From Maribacter sp. (lineage in GTDB: Bacteria > Bacteroidota > Bacteroidia > Flavobacteriales > Flavobacteriaceae): a DNA stretch of 56,050 nt. The notes below the pieces were generated by a model. That model worked only from the letters and a program-made list of their open reading frames with translations, did not search any database and was not told the DNA's origin. This document shows positions 8,212 to 16,383 of the stretch, in pieces (the stretch's first letter is position 1; every line of letters begins with the position of its first letter). Location: assembly GCA_024228355.1 (NCBI GenBank), contig JAAETN010000333.1, positions 1-56,050 of the forward strand, written 5' to 3'. Both the position numbers and the translations under genes were made by a program.

Positions 8212-10752
8212 ATGAATGCCAATTATCTACAAACTCCCATTACCTATTTAAAAGGTGTTGGTCCATACCGGGCCAATAAATTGCAATCGGAGTTGGGCAT
8301 TGCAACATACCAAGACTTACTCAATCTCTTCCCAAACCGATATATTGATAAAACCCAGTACTATAAAATCGGGCAATTGCAACGAAGTAATGCAGATGTG
8401 CAGATTGTTGGGAAAATCATCCATATTAAAACCGTGGAACAGAAAAAAGGGAAACGGTTGGTCGCGACATTTGTTGACGAAACCGGAGAAATGGAATTGG
8501 TTTGGTTTCGGGGCCAAAAATGGATCCGTGATAACCTAAAACTCAATACACCCTATGTCATCTTTGGCCGTTGCAATTGGTACAGTGGTAAATTCTCAAT
8601 GCCGCACCCAGAAATGGAGTTGCTGACCGAACATGAGCAAGGAGTCAAAATACAAATGCAACCTGTATATCCTTCCACCGAAAAATTGGGTAATAGTGGT
8701 ATTACCAATCGAGTCATTAATAAGTTATTGCAACAACTGTTCGTAGAGACCAAGGGCAAGTTCATTGAAGCCCTTTCCGAAAGTATTTTACATGACCTGA
8801 AATTGATTTCAAAAAGTGAGGCATTGTTCAACATACATTTTCCAAAGAATCAGGAATATTTGGCCAAAGCCCAGTTTCGATTGAAGTTTGAAGAGCTTTT
8901 TTACATTCAACTCCAGTTGATTTCAAAAAAGATGCTCCGTAAGCAAAAGATAAAAGGTTTCAACTTTGACCAAGTTGGTGAACATTTCAATAATTTCTAT
9001 AAGAATCACCTACCTTTTGAACTGACCAATGCCCAAAAACGTGTCATCAAAGAAATCAGGGCCGATTTGGGCAGTAATGCCCAAATGAATAGATTGCTTC
9101 AAGGCGATGTTGGCTCAGGAAAGACCATAGTGGCCTTAATGACAATACTACTTGCCATTGATAATGGTTACCAAGCCTGTTTGATGGCCCCAACTGAGAT
9201 ACTTGCCAATCAACATTTTAATGGTATCAAAGCCTTATTGGACAATATTGGGGTGAACATAGCATTATTAACGGGATCGGTGAAAAAGTCCTCAAGAAAT
9301 ATAATCCATGAACAACTCGAAAGCGGTGAGCTTCATATCTTGATTGGAACCCATGCCCTCTTGGAAGATAAGGTGCAGTACAAAAACCTCGGCCTGGCCA
9401 TAGTGGATGAACAACATCGTTTTGGAGTGGCGCAGCGTTCCAAACTTTGGCATAAAGGAAGCCCACCCCAAACCCCTCCCAAAGGGAGGGTGAATGAAAT
9501 TCACCGCAAATACCAAACTGCAAAACCTTCTGCCTATCGTCTTTTAAAACAAAATCAGCTGGAAAGAAAAAAACAAACGACAGAAGCCGAAAGAATTCTA
9601 TGGGAGCAGTTAAAGACCAAACAACTGGGAGTAAAGTTCAGAAGGCAGCATGTAATTGACGAATTTATCGTTGACTTCGTATGCTTATCTAAAAAGATTG
9701 TAATTGAAGTAGATGGTGCATATCATAATACCCCCTCTCAATTAGAAGCCGATGAAATAAGAACTAAGATCTTAAAAGAATTGGGATATAGCGTAATACG
9801 GTTTAAAAATCAAGAAGTAATCGGTGCGATTGATTCTGTTCTCAAAAAAATACAAGCAAGATTGGATAGCCTCCCCTTCGGGGAGGTTGGAGGGGCTTTT
9901 CCACCCCATATCCTGGTAATGACCGCCACCCCTATTCCCAGAACACTTGCTATGAGTCTGTACGGCGATTTGGACATTTCAGTAATCGATGAGCTTCCTC
10001 CAGGAAGAAAAGCCATAAAGACTGTACACAGGTACGATTCCAATCGTTTAAAGGTTTTTGGATTCATTAGGGATGAAATAAAAAAAGGAAGACAGATCTA
10101 TGTAGTTTATCCCCTGATTCAAGAATCAGAAGCTTTGGATTATAAAGATCTGATGGATGGTTATGAAAGCATAGTACGGGATTTTCCCCTACCCGATTAT
10201 CAGATTTCGATTGTTCATGGTAAGATGAAATCGGCCGATAAGGATTATGAAATGGAACGCTTCGTAAAGGGTGAAACCCAAATCATGGTAGCTACGACGG
10301 TTATTGAAGTTGGGGTGAACGTACCCAATGCATCGGTAATGATCATAGAAAGTGCGGAACGTTTCGGTTTATCACAATTACATCAGCTTAGAGGACGCGT
10401 TGGAAGAGGTGCAGACCAGAGTTATTGCATTTTAATGACCAGTCATAAACTATCATCTGAAGCAAAAACCCGATTAGAAACCATGGTTAGCACCAATGAC
10501 GGTTTCGAAATCGCCGAAGTGGACTTAAGACTTAGAGGCCCTGGTGATTTAATGGGTACCCAACAAAGTGGGGTGCTAAATTTAAAGATTGCAGATATTG
10601 TTAAGGATAATGATATTCTTAAAACTGCTCGGTGGTATGCAATTATGATCTTAAAGGAAGATCCAACATTGGATACCCAAGAGAATCTGGTCATCCGACA
10701 TACCTATACCCAATTAATAAAGCATAAGAATATTTGGAATTATATAAGTTGA
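8212..10752 (+). CDS. recG: RecG helicase with in-frame DUF559 insertion
   Basis: ATP-dependent branch-migration helicase that remodels stalled forks and Holliday junctions. The N-terminal wedge (OB) domain spans about residues 1-200. Walker A GDVGSGKT is at 298-305, motif II DEQH at 399-402, motif III MTATPIPRT at 570-578, and motif VI QLRGRVGRG near 730. At 846 residues it is about 145-150 longer than usual because residues about 416-564, between motifs II and III, are foreign: a complete DUF559/Vsr-like endonuclease domain with Asp488-x10-Glu499-x-Asp501. The frame is open throughout, with no stop and no frameshift. No intein splice motifs are seen, so the product should be a fusion unless it is processed. 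Whether helicase activity survives is unknown. Divergent from the M1 peptidase gene. Confidence 0.95.
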   Translation: MNANYLQTPITYLKGVGPYRANKLQSELGIATYQDLLNLFPNRYIDKTQYYKIGQLQRSNADVQIVGKIIHIKTVEQKKGKRLVATFVDETGEMELVWFRGQKWIRDNLKLNTPYVIFGRCNWYSGKFSMPHPEMELLTEHEQGVKIQMQPVYPSTEKLGNSGITNRVINKLLQQLFVETKGKFIEALSESILHDLKLISKSEALFNIHFPKNQEYLAKAQFRLKFEELFYIQLQLISKKMLRKQKIKGFNFDQVGEHFNNFYKNHLPFELTNAQKRVIKEIRADLGSNAQMNRLLQGDVGSGKTIVALMTILLAIDNGYQACLMAPTEILANQHFNGIKALLDNIGVNIALLTGSVKKSSRNIIHEQLESGELHILIGTHALLEDKVQYKNLGLAIVDEQHRFGVAQRSKLWHKGSPPQTPPKGRVNEIHRKYQTAKPSAYRLLKQNQLERKKQTTEAERILWEQLKTKQLGVKFRRQHVIDEFIVDFVCLSKKIVIEVDGAYHNTPSQLEADEIRTKILKELGYSVIRFKNQEVIGAIDSVLKKIQARLDSLPFGEVGGAFPPHILVMTATPIPRTLAMSLYGDLDISVIDELPPGRKAIKTVHRYDSNRLKVFGFIRDEIKKGRQIYVVYPLIQESEALDYKDLMDGYESIVRDFPLPDYQISIVHGKMKSADKDYEMERFVKGETQIMVATTVIEVGVNVPNASVMIIESAERFGLSQLHQLRGRVGRGADQSYCILMTSHKLSSEAKTRLETMVSTNDGFEIAEVDLRLRGPGDLMGTQQSGVLNLKIADIVKDNDILKTARWYAIMILKEDPTLDTQENLVIRHTYTQLIKHKNIWNYIS
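9457..9902 (+). mobile_element. DUF559 cassette with hairpin-ended inverted repeats
   Basis: The foreign segment in recG is bounded by imperfect terminal inverted repeats. The left end reads GGAAGCCCACCCCAAAC followed by a perfect 7-bp hairpin (CCCTCCC-AAA-GGGAGGG, 9474-9490). The right end read on the opposite strand is GGAAAAGCCCCTCCAAC followed by CTCCCCGAAGGGGAG, also a perfect 7-bp hairpin (CCTCCCC-TTC-GGGGAGG, 9870-9886). The interior encodes one domain, in the same direction and frame as recG, with PD-(D/E)xK-like residues. No transposase is present. I infer a mobile or once-mobile cassette; the exact insertion points need an uninterrupted homologue. Confidence 0.75.
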
Positions 10753-10776
10753 GACTCAATTGAAGGATAAAGGTAT

Positions 10777-10874
10777 AATGTGATTTCTCAGTCTTACATC
10801 CTTCGAAATGACTACGATCGTCATATCGACCCCTTCAACAAATGCCCAGGACAGGCTCCAGGAGAAATCACATT
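10777..10874. repeat. 98-bp palindromic intergenic element
   Basis: Ends are a perfect 13-bp inverted repeat, AATGTGATTTCTC (10777-10789) and its complement (10862-10874). Inside is a second, nearly perfect inverted repeat, TCGAAATGAC then GTCATATCGA. It resembles the dispersed 'TTTCTC...TCGAAATGAC' palindromes common in Flavobacteriaceae intergenic regions. Non-coding; it lies 25 bp after the recG stop. Confidence 0.7.
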
Positions 10875-10943
10875 AATAGGGTAAAACATATCCTATTCTT
10901 CATAATTTATGGTGAGCATTGTATTATCAATGCTTAAAGACAA

Positions 10944-10981
10944 CAAAAAACCCTGACAGAATCGTCAGGGCTTTTACTTTT
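10944..10981. terminator. bidirectional intrinsic terminator
   Basis: Stem CCCTGAC (10951-10957), loop AGAATC, stem GTCAGGG (10964-10970), flanked by A6 on the left and CTTTTACTTTT on the right. It can serve recG on the plus strand and the DUF2911 gene on the minus strand, where the tail is TTTTTT and the signal is stronger. Confidence 0.8.
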
Positions 10982-11006
10982 CATGCAATTCGCTTTTTAA
11001 TTGATG

Positions 11007-11070
11007 AGATTTCTCCGCAGCGAGCTGCGGGGTTCCTTTAAAACTGTCATTCCCGCAAATGCGGGAATCT
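11007..11070. repeat. small double-hairpin repeat element
   Basis: Two perfect hairpins, CCGCAG-CGAG-CTGCGG (11015-11030) and ATTCCCGC-AAAT-GCGGGAAT (11049-11068), inside outer ends AGATTT and AATCT. The second hairpin matches the widespread 'ATTCCCGC...GCGGGAAT' intergenic repeats of many bacteria. It lies between the terminator and the 3' end of the DUF2911 gene, so it would be in that gene's 3' untranslated RNA. Together with the 98-bp element and the terminator it fills the 348-bp gap 10753-11100. Confidence 0.6.
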
Positions 11071-11100
11071 AATTAAAGAATTTCGTTTTAATAAATTTCT

Positions 11101-12210
11101 TTAATTGATGTCTTCACCATTCTTTAGTTTTTCAAGATAGCCAGCAATAGCATCTTTGTTTGGCTGGTCCGGAGCCCTAGTGGCTGCAATTTTTAAGTGT
11201 TTTAAAGCGGTTTTATAATTACCCATTGCCGAATTCGCTCTTGCTAACCCAAAATCGACAGGCCATTGCCCCTTGTTCTTTTTGGCATTCATTTTAAATA
11301 CTTCCATGGCTTTCTCTTTCTGTCCTTGACCAATCAATTGTCTACCATACCCATGAATTTGAAATACAGTGGCATATTCCATTGCCTCGTCCATGATTGC
11401 AGAAGCTTCTCCTGCCTTCCCTTGTTTTGCAAGGATTTGTGATTTTGTGCTGAGGTTATTAAAATTCTTTTGGCTAAAGAACATTCCAGAAATAGTAGAA
11501 TTAATCCACCCAAGGGCCTCATCAAGGTCTCCTCCATTGTTCAGTGAATAATTAGCAGCTTGTTCCCAAGTTTGTCTATTGAACCCAGGTGAATCCTGCA
11601 ATTTTTCGCGAATATCGGCAAGAACAACATTGGATACATCTACTTCAATCTTAAAAGGAATTTTCTTTTTTCCCCAGCTGAGGGTAGCGGTAGTCGAATT
11701 GGCAGTTACATCCTCAAAAGTAAAGGTTAGCTGTTCGGTATGTGAAGTATCCATCATGTTCACATCAACTTTTAATGCATCCTCATTGGGATCATAAAAA
11801 TAACTGCCCCAGGCATTGGAGTTTTTCGAAAAGACCACTGTGGCTTTATCTCCCTCATTGATGATCATGTGAAGCCCATACTTACCGGCTGGCAACGCCT
11901 TACCTTCGATTTTTACATCATCCTCAAATTTGATAACTGTATTTTCATTGGCACCTGCTCTCCATGGGGATTCTTTTGCAGTTCCAAAGCCTAAATTGTT
12001 CATTCCATAGGGAACCAACTTCCCCCAAACTTCGCGATCGTTAACACTAGGCCTGGAATATTTGATCGAGATATCCGATATTCCTACACGCTGGGAAACC
12101 TTGGCCATTTGACTTCCTCTGGGAAGATCTAATTGGGCCGATACATTTACAAAACAGAACATCATTACCAATGATATTCCAAAAACACATTTTGAGTACA
12201 TTTTTTTCAT
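11101..12210 (-). CDS. DUF2911 and TPR domain exported protein
   Basis: 369 residues. A signal peptide ending in VSAQ (about residue 26) is followed by a DUF2911 domain (about residues 28-170) with its usual opening QLDLPRGSQMAKVSQRVG, the VPYG and PWRAGANENT stretch, LPAGKYGLH and NSNAWGSYFY. The C-terminal 150 residues are TPR-like helices (EALGWINSTI, KEKAMEVFKMNAKKN, YKTALKHLKIA). It is a common Bacteroidota periplasmic protein of unknown function. It is divergent from leuC with a 189-bp spacer and ends at the recG-side terminator; monocistronic. Confidence 0.88.
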   Translation of the reverse strand: MKKMYSKCVFGISLVMMFCFVNVSAQLDLPRGSQMAKVSQRVGISDISIKYSRPSVNDREVWGKLVPYGMNNLGFGTAKESPWRAGANENTVIKFEDDVKIEGKALPAGKYGLHMIINEGDKATVVFSKNSNAWGSYFYDPNEDALKVDVNMMDTSHTEQLTFTFEDVTANSTTATLSWGKKKIPFKIEVDVSNVVLADIREKLQDSPGFNRQTWEQAANYSLNNGGDLDEALGWINSTISGMFFSQKNFNNLSTKSQILAKQGKAGEASAIMDEAMEYATVFQIHGYGRQLIGQGQKEKAMEVFKMNAKKNKGQWPVDFGLARANSAMGNYKTALKHLKIAATRAPDQPNKDAIAGYLEKLKNGEDIN

Positions 12211-12369
12211 TTGATTGATTTTTTAGTTGTTGTTTCACAAGGTATTGATAGTTGAAGTCCTATAAAGTTACAATTGTGTTAAAGTGGCATTAGAACATGT
12301 TAAACTGTTATATCTGTTTGAACATCGTAATTTTTATGTACAATAATTTCCTATAATCACTACTTTTAA

Positions 12370-12377
12370 TAGTTTTG
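12370..12377 (+). promoter_or_regulatory. candidate -7 element upstream of leuC
   Basis: TAGTTTTG fits the Bacteroidota -7 consensus TAnnTTTG, 22 bp before the leuC ATG. No convincing TTG -33 is seen at the expected spacing, so this is weak. Confidence 0.3.
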
Positions 12378-12399
12378 CCAACTTAGAATTAAATGCAAT

Positions 12400-13815
12400 A
12401 TGAGTTCAAAAAAGACACTGTTTGACAAGGTATGGGATTCCCATGTTGTACAACATATTGAAAATGGTCCAGATGTATTGTTCATTGACCGCCACATGGT
12501 ACATGAAGTAACGAGCCCGGTTGCATTTTTAGGGTTAAAAAATAGAGGAATCAATGTTTTACATCCTGAGAAGACCTTTGCTACTGCAGATCATAACACC
12601 CCGACCATAAACCAACATTTGCCAGTAGAAGATCCGCTTTCGGCCAATCAGCTCAAAGCTTTGGAGGAAAATGCTGCGGCCCATGGCATTTCATATTGGG
12701 GTTTGGGGCATGAGAAAAACGGAATTGTACATGTGGTTGGTCCGGAATACGGAATAACCCAACCTGGAGCAACAATTGTTTGTGGTGATTCACATACCTC
12801 TACCCATGGTGCTTTTGGTGCCATCGCATTCGGTATTGGAACTTCAGAGGTAGAAATGGTTTTGGCCACCCAGTGTATTATGCAGGCGAAACCGAAAAGT
12901 ATGCGGATAAATGTTGAAGGATCTTTGAGTAAAGGAGTTACTCCCAAGGATGTTGCCCTCTATATTATTTCCCAGCTGACTACTTCCGGCGCAACTGGAT
13001 ATTTCGTGGAGTATGCAGGACAAGTTTTCAGGGATATGACCATGGAAGGAAGAATGACCGTTTGTAACCTTAGTATTGAAATGGGCGCCCGTGGTGGTAT
13101 GATTGCACCAGATACAAAAACCTTTGAATATGTGAAAGGGCGCGAGTTCTCGCCTAAGAGTGCTACTTTGGAAAAAGCAACCGCATATTGGGAAACACTG
13201 TACACCGATGAAGGTGCCGAATTTGATAAGGAGATCACTTTTAATGCTGCGGATATAGAACCTATGATTACCTATGGAACGAATCCAGGTATGGGTATCG
13301 GAATTACTAATGATATCCCAACCGCCGATGCCGTTGAGGGTGGTGAGGCCACGTATAAAAAATCACTTCAATACATGAATTTCAATGAAGGTGATAGCAT
13401 GATGGGCAAGGCAATAGATTTTGTGTTCCTTGGAAGTTGTACCAATGGCCGGATTGAAGATTTCAGGGCATTTACCTCAATAGTGAAAGGAAGAAAAAAA
13501 GCTGACAATGTAACTGCTTGGTTGGTTCCGGGATCACACCAAGTTGAAGCAGCTATCAAAGAAGAAGGATTGCTAGCTATTCTTCATGAATCAGGGTTTG
13601 AATTAAGAGAGCCTGGTTGCTCCGCTTGTTTGGCAATGAACGATGATAAGATACCTGCGGGTAAGTATGCAGTAAGTACGTCAAACAGAAACTTTGAAGG
13701 CCGTCAAGGCCCGGGATCTCGAACCTTATTGGCGAGTCCATTGGTTGCTGCTGCGGCAGCTGTGACCGGCAAGGTAACTGATCCAAGGAAACTCATGGTG
13801 ATTGAAACTGTATAA
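12400..13815 (+). CDS. leuC: 3-isopropylmalate dehydratase large subunit
   Basis: Isomerises 2-isopropylmalate to 3-isopropylmalate in leucine synthesis, working with LeuD. 471 residues, full length. Visible aconitase-family motifs are [26 protein letters not shown] with the first Fe-S cysteine, and [11 protein letters not shown] with the other two, plus the late [17 protein letters not shown]. The C-terminus (LMVIETV) is normal, so the repeat array that begins 2 bp after the stop has not damaged the protein. First gene of the leu operon, divergent from the DUF2911 gene. Confidence 0.98.
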   Translation: MSSKKTLFDKVWDSHVVQHIENGPDVLFIDRHMVHEVTSPVAFLGLKNRGINVLHPEKTFATADHNTPTINQHLPVEDPLSANQLKALEENAAAHGISYWGLGHEKNGIVHVVGPEYGITQPGATIVCGDSHTSTHGAFGAIAFGIGTSEVEMVLATQCIMQAKPKSMRINVEGSLSKGVTPKDVALYIISQLTTSGATGYFVEYAGQVFRDMTMEGRMTVCNLSIEMGARGGMIAPDTKTFEYVKGREFSPKSATLEKATAYWETLYTDEGAEFDKEITFNAADIEPMITYGTNPGMGIGITNDIPTADAVEGGEATYKKSLQYMNFNEGDSMMGKAIDFVFLGSCTNGRIEDFRAFTSIVKGRKKADNVTAWLVPGSHQVEAAIKEEGLLAILHESGFELREPGCSACLAMNDDKIPAGKYAVSTSNRNFEGRQGPGSRTLLASPLVAAAAAVTGKVTDPRKLMVIETV

Positions 13816-13816
13816 A

Positions 13817-14241
13817 GCTGAACGCAATACGCTGTACGCCAAAGGTATTGAAATGAAGGACTATCGCAAATATGATGTTTGGAAATTGGGGCACGAGATA
13901 ACATTACAGATTTATGCTTTGACTGAGGAATTCCCAAAGGAAGTGCAATTTGGAATTATAAGTCAAATGCGAAGAGCTGCTTATTCAATACCTTCGAACA
14001 TTTCTGAGGGTTGTGGTAGGGAGTCGGATGCCGAGTTTAAGCGTTTTTTGACCATATCTAGAGGTTCAGCGTCAGAACTTGAATATTTTACAGTTCTTGC
14101 CAGAGACTTAGGATTTTTAAATCAAACGTCATATACTAAAGTAAATGATAATGTAAATAAGGTAAAACGGAGTTTGAATAATTTAATTCAGAAAATATAA
14201 TATAATCAGCGCATAGCGTTACGCGTTTTGCGCTTAGCAAT
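13817..14241 (+). mobile_element. IVP cassette flanked by inverted heptad arrays
   Basis: The leuC-leuD spacer is filled by a four-helix-bundle gene with inverted repeat arms. The left arm is GCTGAACGCAATACGCTGT then ACGCC (13817-13840). The right arm (14207-14238) on the opposite strand begins GCTAAGCGCAAAACGCGTAA. Each arm is an array of about 7-bp units of the type nnACGCn or nnGCGCn. The left arm begins directly after the leuC stop and the right arm ends next to the leuD start. No transposase is seen; mobility is inferred from the repeats and from the known intervening-sequence habit of this gene family. Confidence 0.65.
13853..14200 (+). CDS. four-helix-bundle protein (S23/IVP family)
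   Basis: 115 residues from the ATG at 13853. An in-frame extension to 13802 would read through the repeat arm and is unlikely. The sequence matches the family found in 23S rRNA intervening sequences: DVWKLGHEITLQIYALTEEF, then SQMRRAAYSIPSNISEG, then EFKRFLTISRGSASELEY. The family forms pentameric four-helix bundles, and its molecular role is unsettled. Its position inside the leucine operon has no metabolic logic and is best explained by insertion of the repeat-flanked cassette. The reading frame is intact, which suggests recent arrival or selection. Confidence 0.92.
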   Translation: MKDYRKYDVWKLGHEITLQIYALTEEFPKEVQFGIISQMRRAAYSIPSNISEGCGRESDAEFKRFLTISRGSASELEYFTVLARDLGFLNQTSYTKVNDNVNKVKRSLNNLIQKI

Positions 14242-14248
14242 CAAAAAA

Positions 14249-14845
14249 ATGGCATACGATAAATTCGATATATTGACTTCTTCTGCTGTTCCCCTTCCAA
14301 TTGAGAATGTGGATACAGATCAGATTATTCCTGCCCGTTTTTTAAAGGCAACGGAACGAAAAGGATTTGGTGACAATCTTTTTAGGGATTGGCGTTATAA
14401 TGCTGACAATTCCCCAAAAAGGGATTTTGTGCTCAACAATCCGATTTACAGTGGCAAGATTTTGGTTGGCGGTAAAAACTTCGGTTCTGGTTCTTCCAGG
14501 GAACATGCAGCATGGGCTGTTTATGATTATGGATTCCGTTGTGTTGTCTCCAGCTTTTTTGCAGATATTTTTAGAAACAATTGTTTGAATATAGGTGTTT
14601 TACCTGTTCAGGTAAGTCCAGAATTCCTTCATAAGATCTTTACTTCGATTGAATCGAAACCAGAATCACAATTGGAAGTGAATCTACCAGAACAATCGAT
14701 TACTATTTTAGCCACAGGAGAAAAGGAAAACTTTGTAATCAATGATTACAAAAAAGCAAATATGTTGAACGGTTTCGATGATATCGATTATCTATTGAAT
14801 ATCAAGGGCCAAATTAGCGAATTCGCAAAAGACACTCCCCTTTAA
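14249..14845 (+). CDS. leuD: 3-isopropylmalate dehydratase small subunit
   Basis: 198 residues from the ATG at 14249 (MAYDKFDILTSSAVPL). A TTG start at 14228 would translate the repeat arm and is rejected. The motifs NVDTDQIIPARFL and GKNFGSGSSREHAAWA (swivel-domain substrate loop) are intact. It partners LeuC. The repeat cassette ends about 8 bp before the start, separated by an A-rich stretch, so translation initiation may be altered compared with uninterrupted leuCD operons. leuA follows after 19 bp. Confidence 0.97.
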   Translation: MAYDKFDILTSSAVPLPIENVDTDQIIPARFLKATERKGFGDNLFRDWRYNADNSPKRDFVLNNPIYSGKILVGGKNFGSGSSREHAAWAVYDYGFRCVVSSFFADIFRNNCLNIGVLPVQVSPEFLHKIFTSIESKPESQLEVNLPEQSITILATGEKENFVINDYKKANMLNGFDDIDYLLNIKGQISEFAKDTPL

Positions 14846-14864
14846 TAATACCTTTCAAGTACCA

Positions 14865-16382
14865 ATGAAAAAGAGACAGATTGAAATAATGGACACTACG
14901 CTTCGTGATGGGGAACAAACCTCTGGGGTGTCCTTTTCTGTTTCCGAAAAATTGACTTTGGCAAAATTGCTACTGGATGAACTCAAGGTAGATCGCATTG
15001 AAATTGCATCAGCAAGGGTTTCTGAAGGTGAATTGAAAGCTGTTCAGGAAATTACGGAGTGGGCAGCGGAGCAGAGCTATCTTGATCGTGTTGAAATATT
15101 GACTTTCGTTGATGGTGGTGTTTCATTGAAATGGATGAAAAAAGCAGGTGCGAAAGTTCAAAACCTGTTGACCAAAGGCTCATTGAACCATTTGACACAC
15201 CAACTTAAAAAAACACCGGAACAACATTTTAAGGATATTGCCCAAACATTGGATCTAGCGAAAAAACAAGGCATCAAAAGCAATGTGTATCTGGAGGATT
15301 GGAGCAACGGGATGCGAAATTCAAAGGAATACGTGTTCCAATATTTGGATTTCCTCACAAAACAGCCTATTGAGCGCATTTTGTTACCTGATACCTTGGG
15401 AATATTAACATATACGGAAACATTTGGTTTTCTTTCTGAAATAATACAACGTTATCCTAATTCGCATTTCGATTTCCATGGCCATAACGACTACGACCTA
15501 GGCGTTGCAAATGTTATGGAAGCTGTTAAAGCCGGGTGCCACGGAATACATCTTACGGTGAACGGTATGGGCGAACGGGCTGGAAATGCCCCTATGGCCA
15601 GTGCGGTTGCCGTAATCAATGACTTTTTGCCTGAAGTAGGGATTAGTGTCAATGAATCTTCACTTCATAAAGTAAGTAAATTGGTGTCAGCCTTTACGGG
15701 GTTTGGAATTCCTGCGAACAAACCTATCTTGGGTGATAATGTTTTTACACAAACTGCTGGAGTACATGCTGATGGAGATAGTAAACGAAATCTTTACTTT
15801 AATGATTTATTACCCGAAAGATTTGGTAGGAAACGCAAATACGCCTTGGGAAAAACATCAGGCAAAGCGAATATACAGAAGAATCTTCAGGAACTTGGAT
15901 TAACCCTCAACGATGAAGAACTAAAGAAAGTCACTCAACGCATTATTGAACTTGGGGACAAAAAAGAACGGGTTACAAAAGATGATTTACCCTATATTAT
16001 CTCAGATGTTTTGAATAGTGGGGATTATCAACAAAAGGTATTCGTGAAATCTTATGTTCTCACCCACTCCAAAGGATTAAAACCATCTACAACTGTAGCT
16101 GTCGAAATAGATGGTGAACGATATGAAGCCAATGCACAGGGAGACGGACAATACGATGCGTTTATGAATGCCCTTCGAAAGATATACAAATCAAAGAAAA
16201 AAGATTTTCCATTGCTTACCGATTATGCAGTACGAATACCGCCAGGGAGTCATTCGGACGCTTTGTGTGAAACCATCATCTCATGGGACAATAACGGACA
16301 GGAATTTGTGACCCGAGGATTGGATTCAGATCAAACGGTATCGGCAATTAAAGCAACGGAGAAAATGTTGAATATAATTTAG
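14865..16382 (+). CDS. leuA: 2-isopropylmalate synthase-type enzyme
   Basis: 505 residues of the DRE-TIM metallolyase family. Visible features are MDTTLRDGEQT near the N-terminus (catalytic Arg and metal-binding Asp), FHGHND with the metal-binding histidines, NGMGERAGNA, and a C-terminal LeuA-type allosteric domain (about residues 370-500). Position between leuD and leuB supports condensation of acetyl-CoA with 2-oxoisovalerate. The active-site region (DRIEIASARVSEGE) diverges from classical LeuA and shares features with citramalate synthases, so a citramalate or dual role is possible, though ilvA in the same window argues against needing it. Family sure, exact substrate less so. Confidence 0.85.
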   Translation: MKKRQIEIMDTTLRDGEQTSGVSFSVSEKLTLAKLLLDELKVDRIEIASARVSEGELKAVQEITEWAAEQSYLDRVEILTFVDGGVSLKWMKKAGAKVQNLLTKGSLNHLTHQLKKTPEQHFKDIAQTLDLAKKQGIKSNVYLEDWSNGMRNSKEYVFQYLDFLTKQPIERILLPDTLGILTYTETFGFLSEIIQRYPNSHFDFHGHNDYDLGVANVMEAVKAGCHGIHLTVNGMGERAGNAPMASAVAVINDFLPEVGISVNESSLHKVSKLVSAFTGFGIPANKPILGDNVFTQTAGVHADGDSKRNLYFNDLLPERFGRKRKYALGKTSGKANIQKNLQELGLTLNDEELKKVTQRIIELGDKKERVTKDDLPYIISDVLNSGDYQQKVFVKSYVLTHSKGLKPSTTVAVEIDGERYEANAQGDGQYDAFMNALRKIYKSKKKDFPLLTDYAVRIPPGSHSDALCETIISWDNNGQEFVTRGLDSDQTVSAIKATEKMLNII

Positions 16383-16383
16383 T

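Noticed and set aside
8317-8546. Minus-strand ORFs within recG and similar short ORFs inside other large genes
   Set aside because: Shadow frames of well-supported genes, with no domain, signal or initiation evidence.
9457-9902. Intein inside RecG
   Set aside because: The insert lacks splice-junction Cys/Ser and His-Asn motifs and Hedgehog/intein blocks; it matches a DUF559-type domain instead.
12211-12399. Attenuator or T-box upstream of leuC
   Set aside because: No leucine-rich leader ORF, T-box motif or terminator/antiterminator pair was recognised in the 189-bp spacer.
13802-13852. N-terminal extension of the four-helix-bundle protein from the earlier start at 13802
   Set aside because: It overlaps the leuC end and would translate the repeat arm; family members start at the MKDYRKYDVW-like sequence.
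14228-14248. TTG start for leuD
   Set aside because: The extra seven residues come from the repeat arm; the ATG at 14249 gives a normal LeuD N-terminus.
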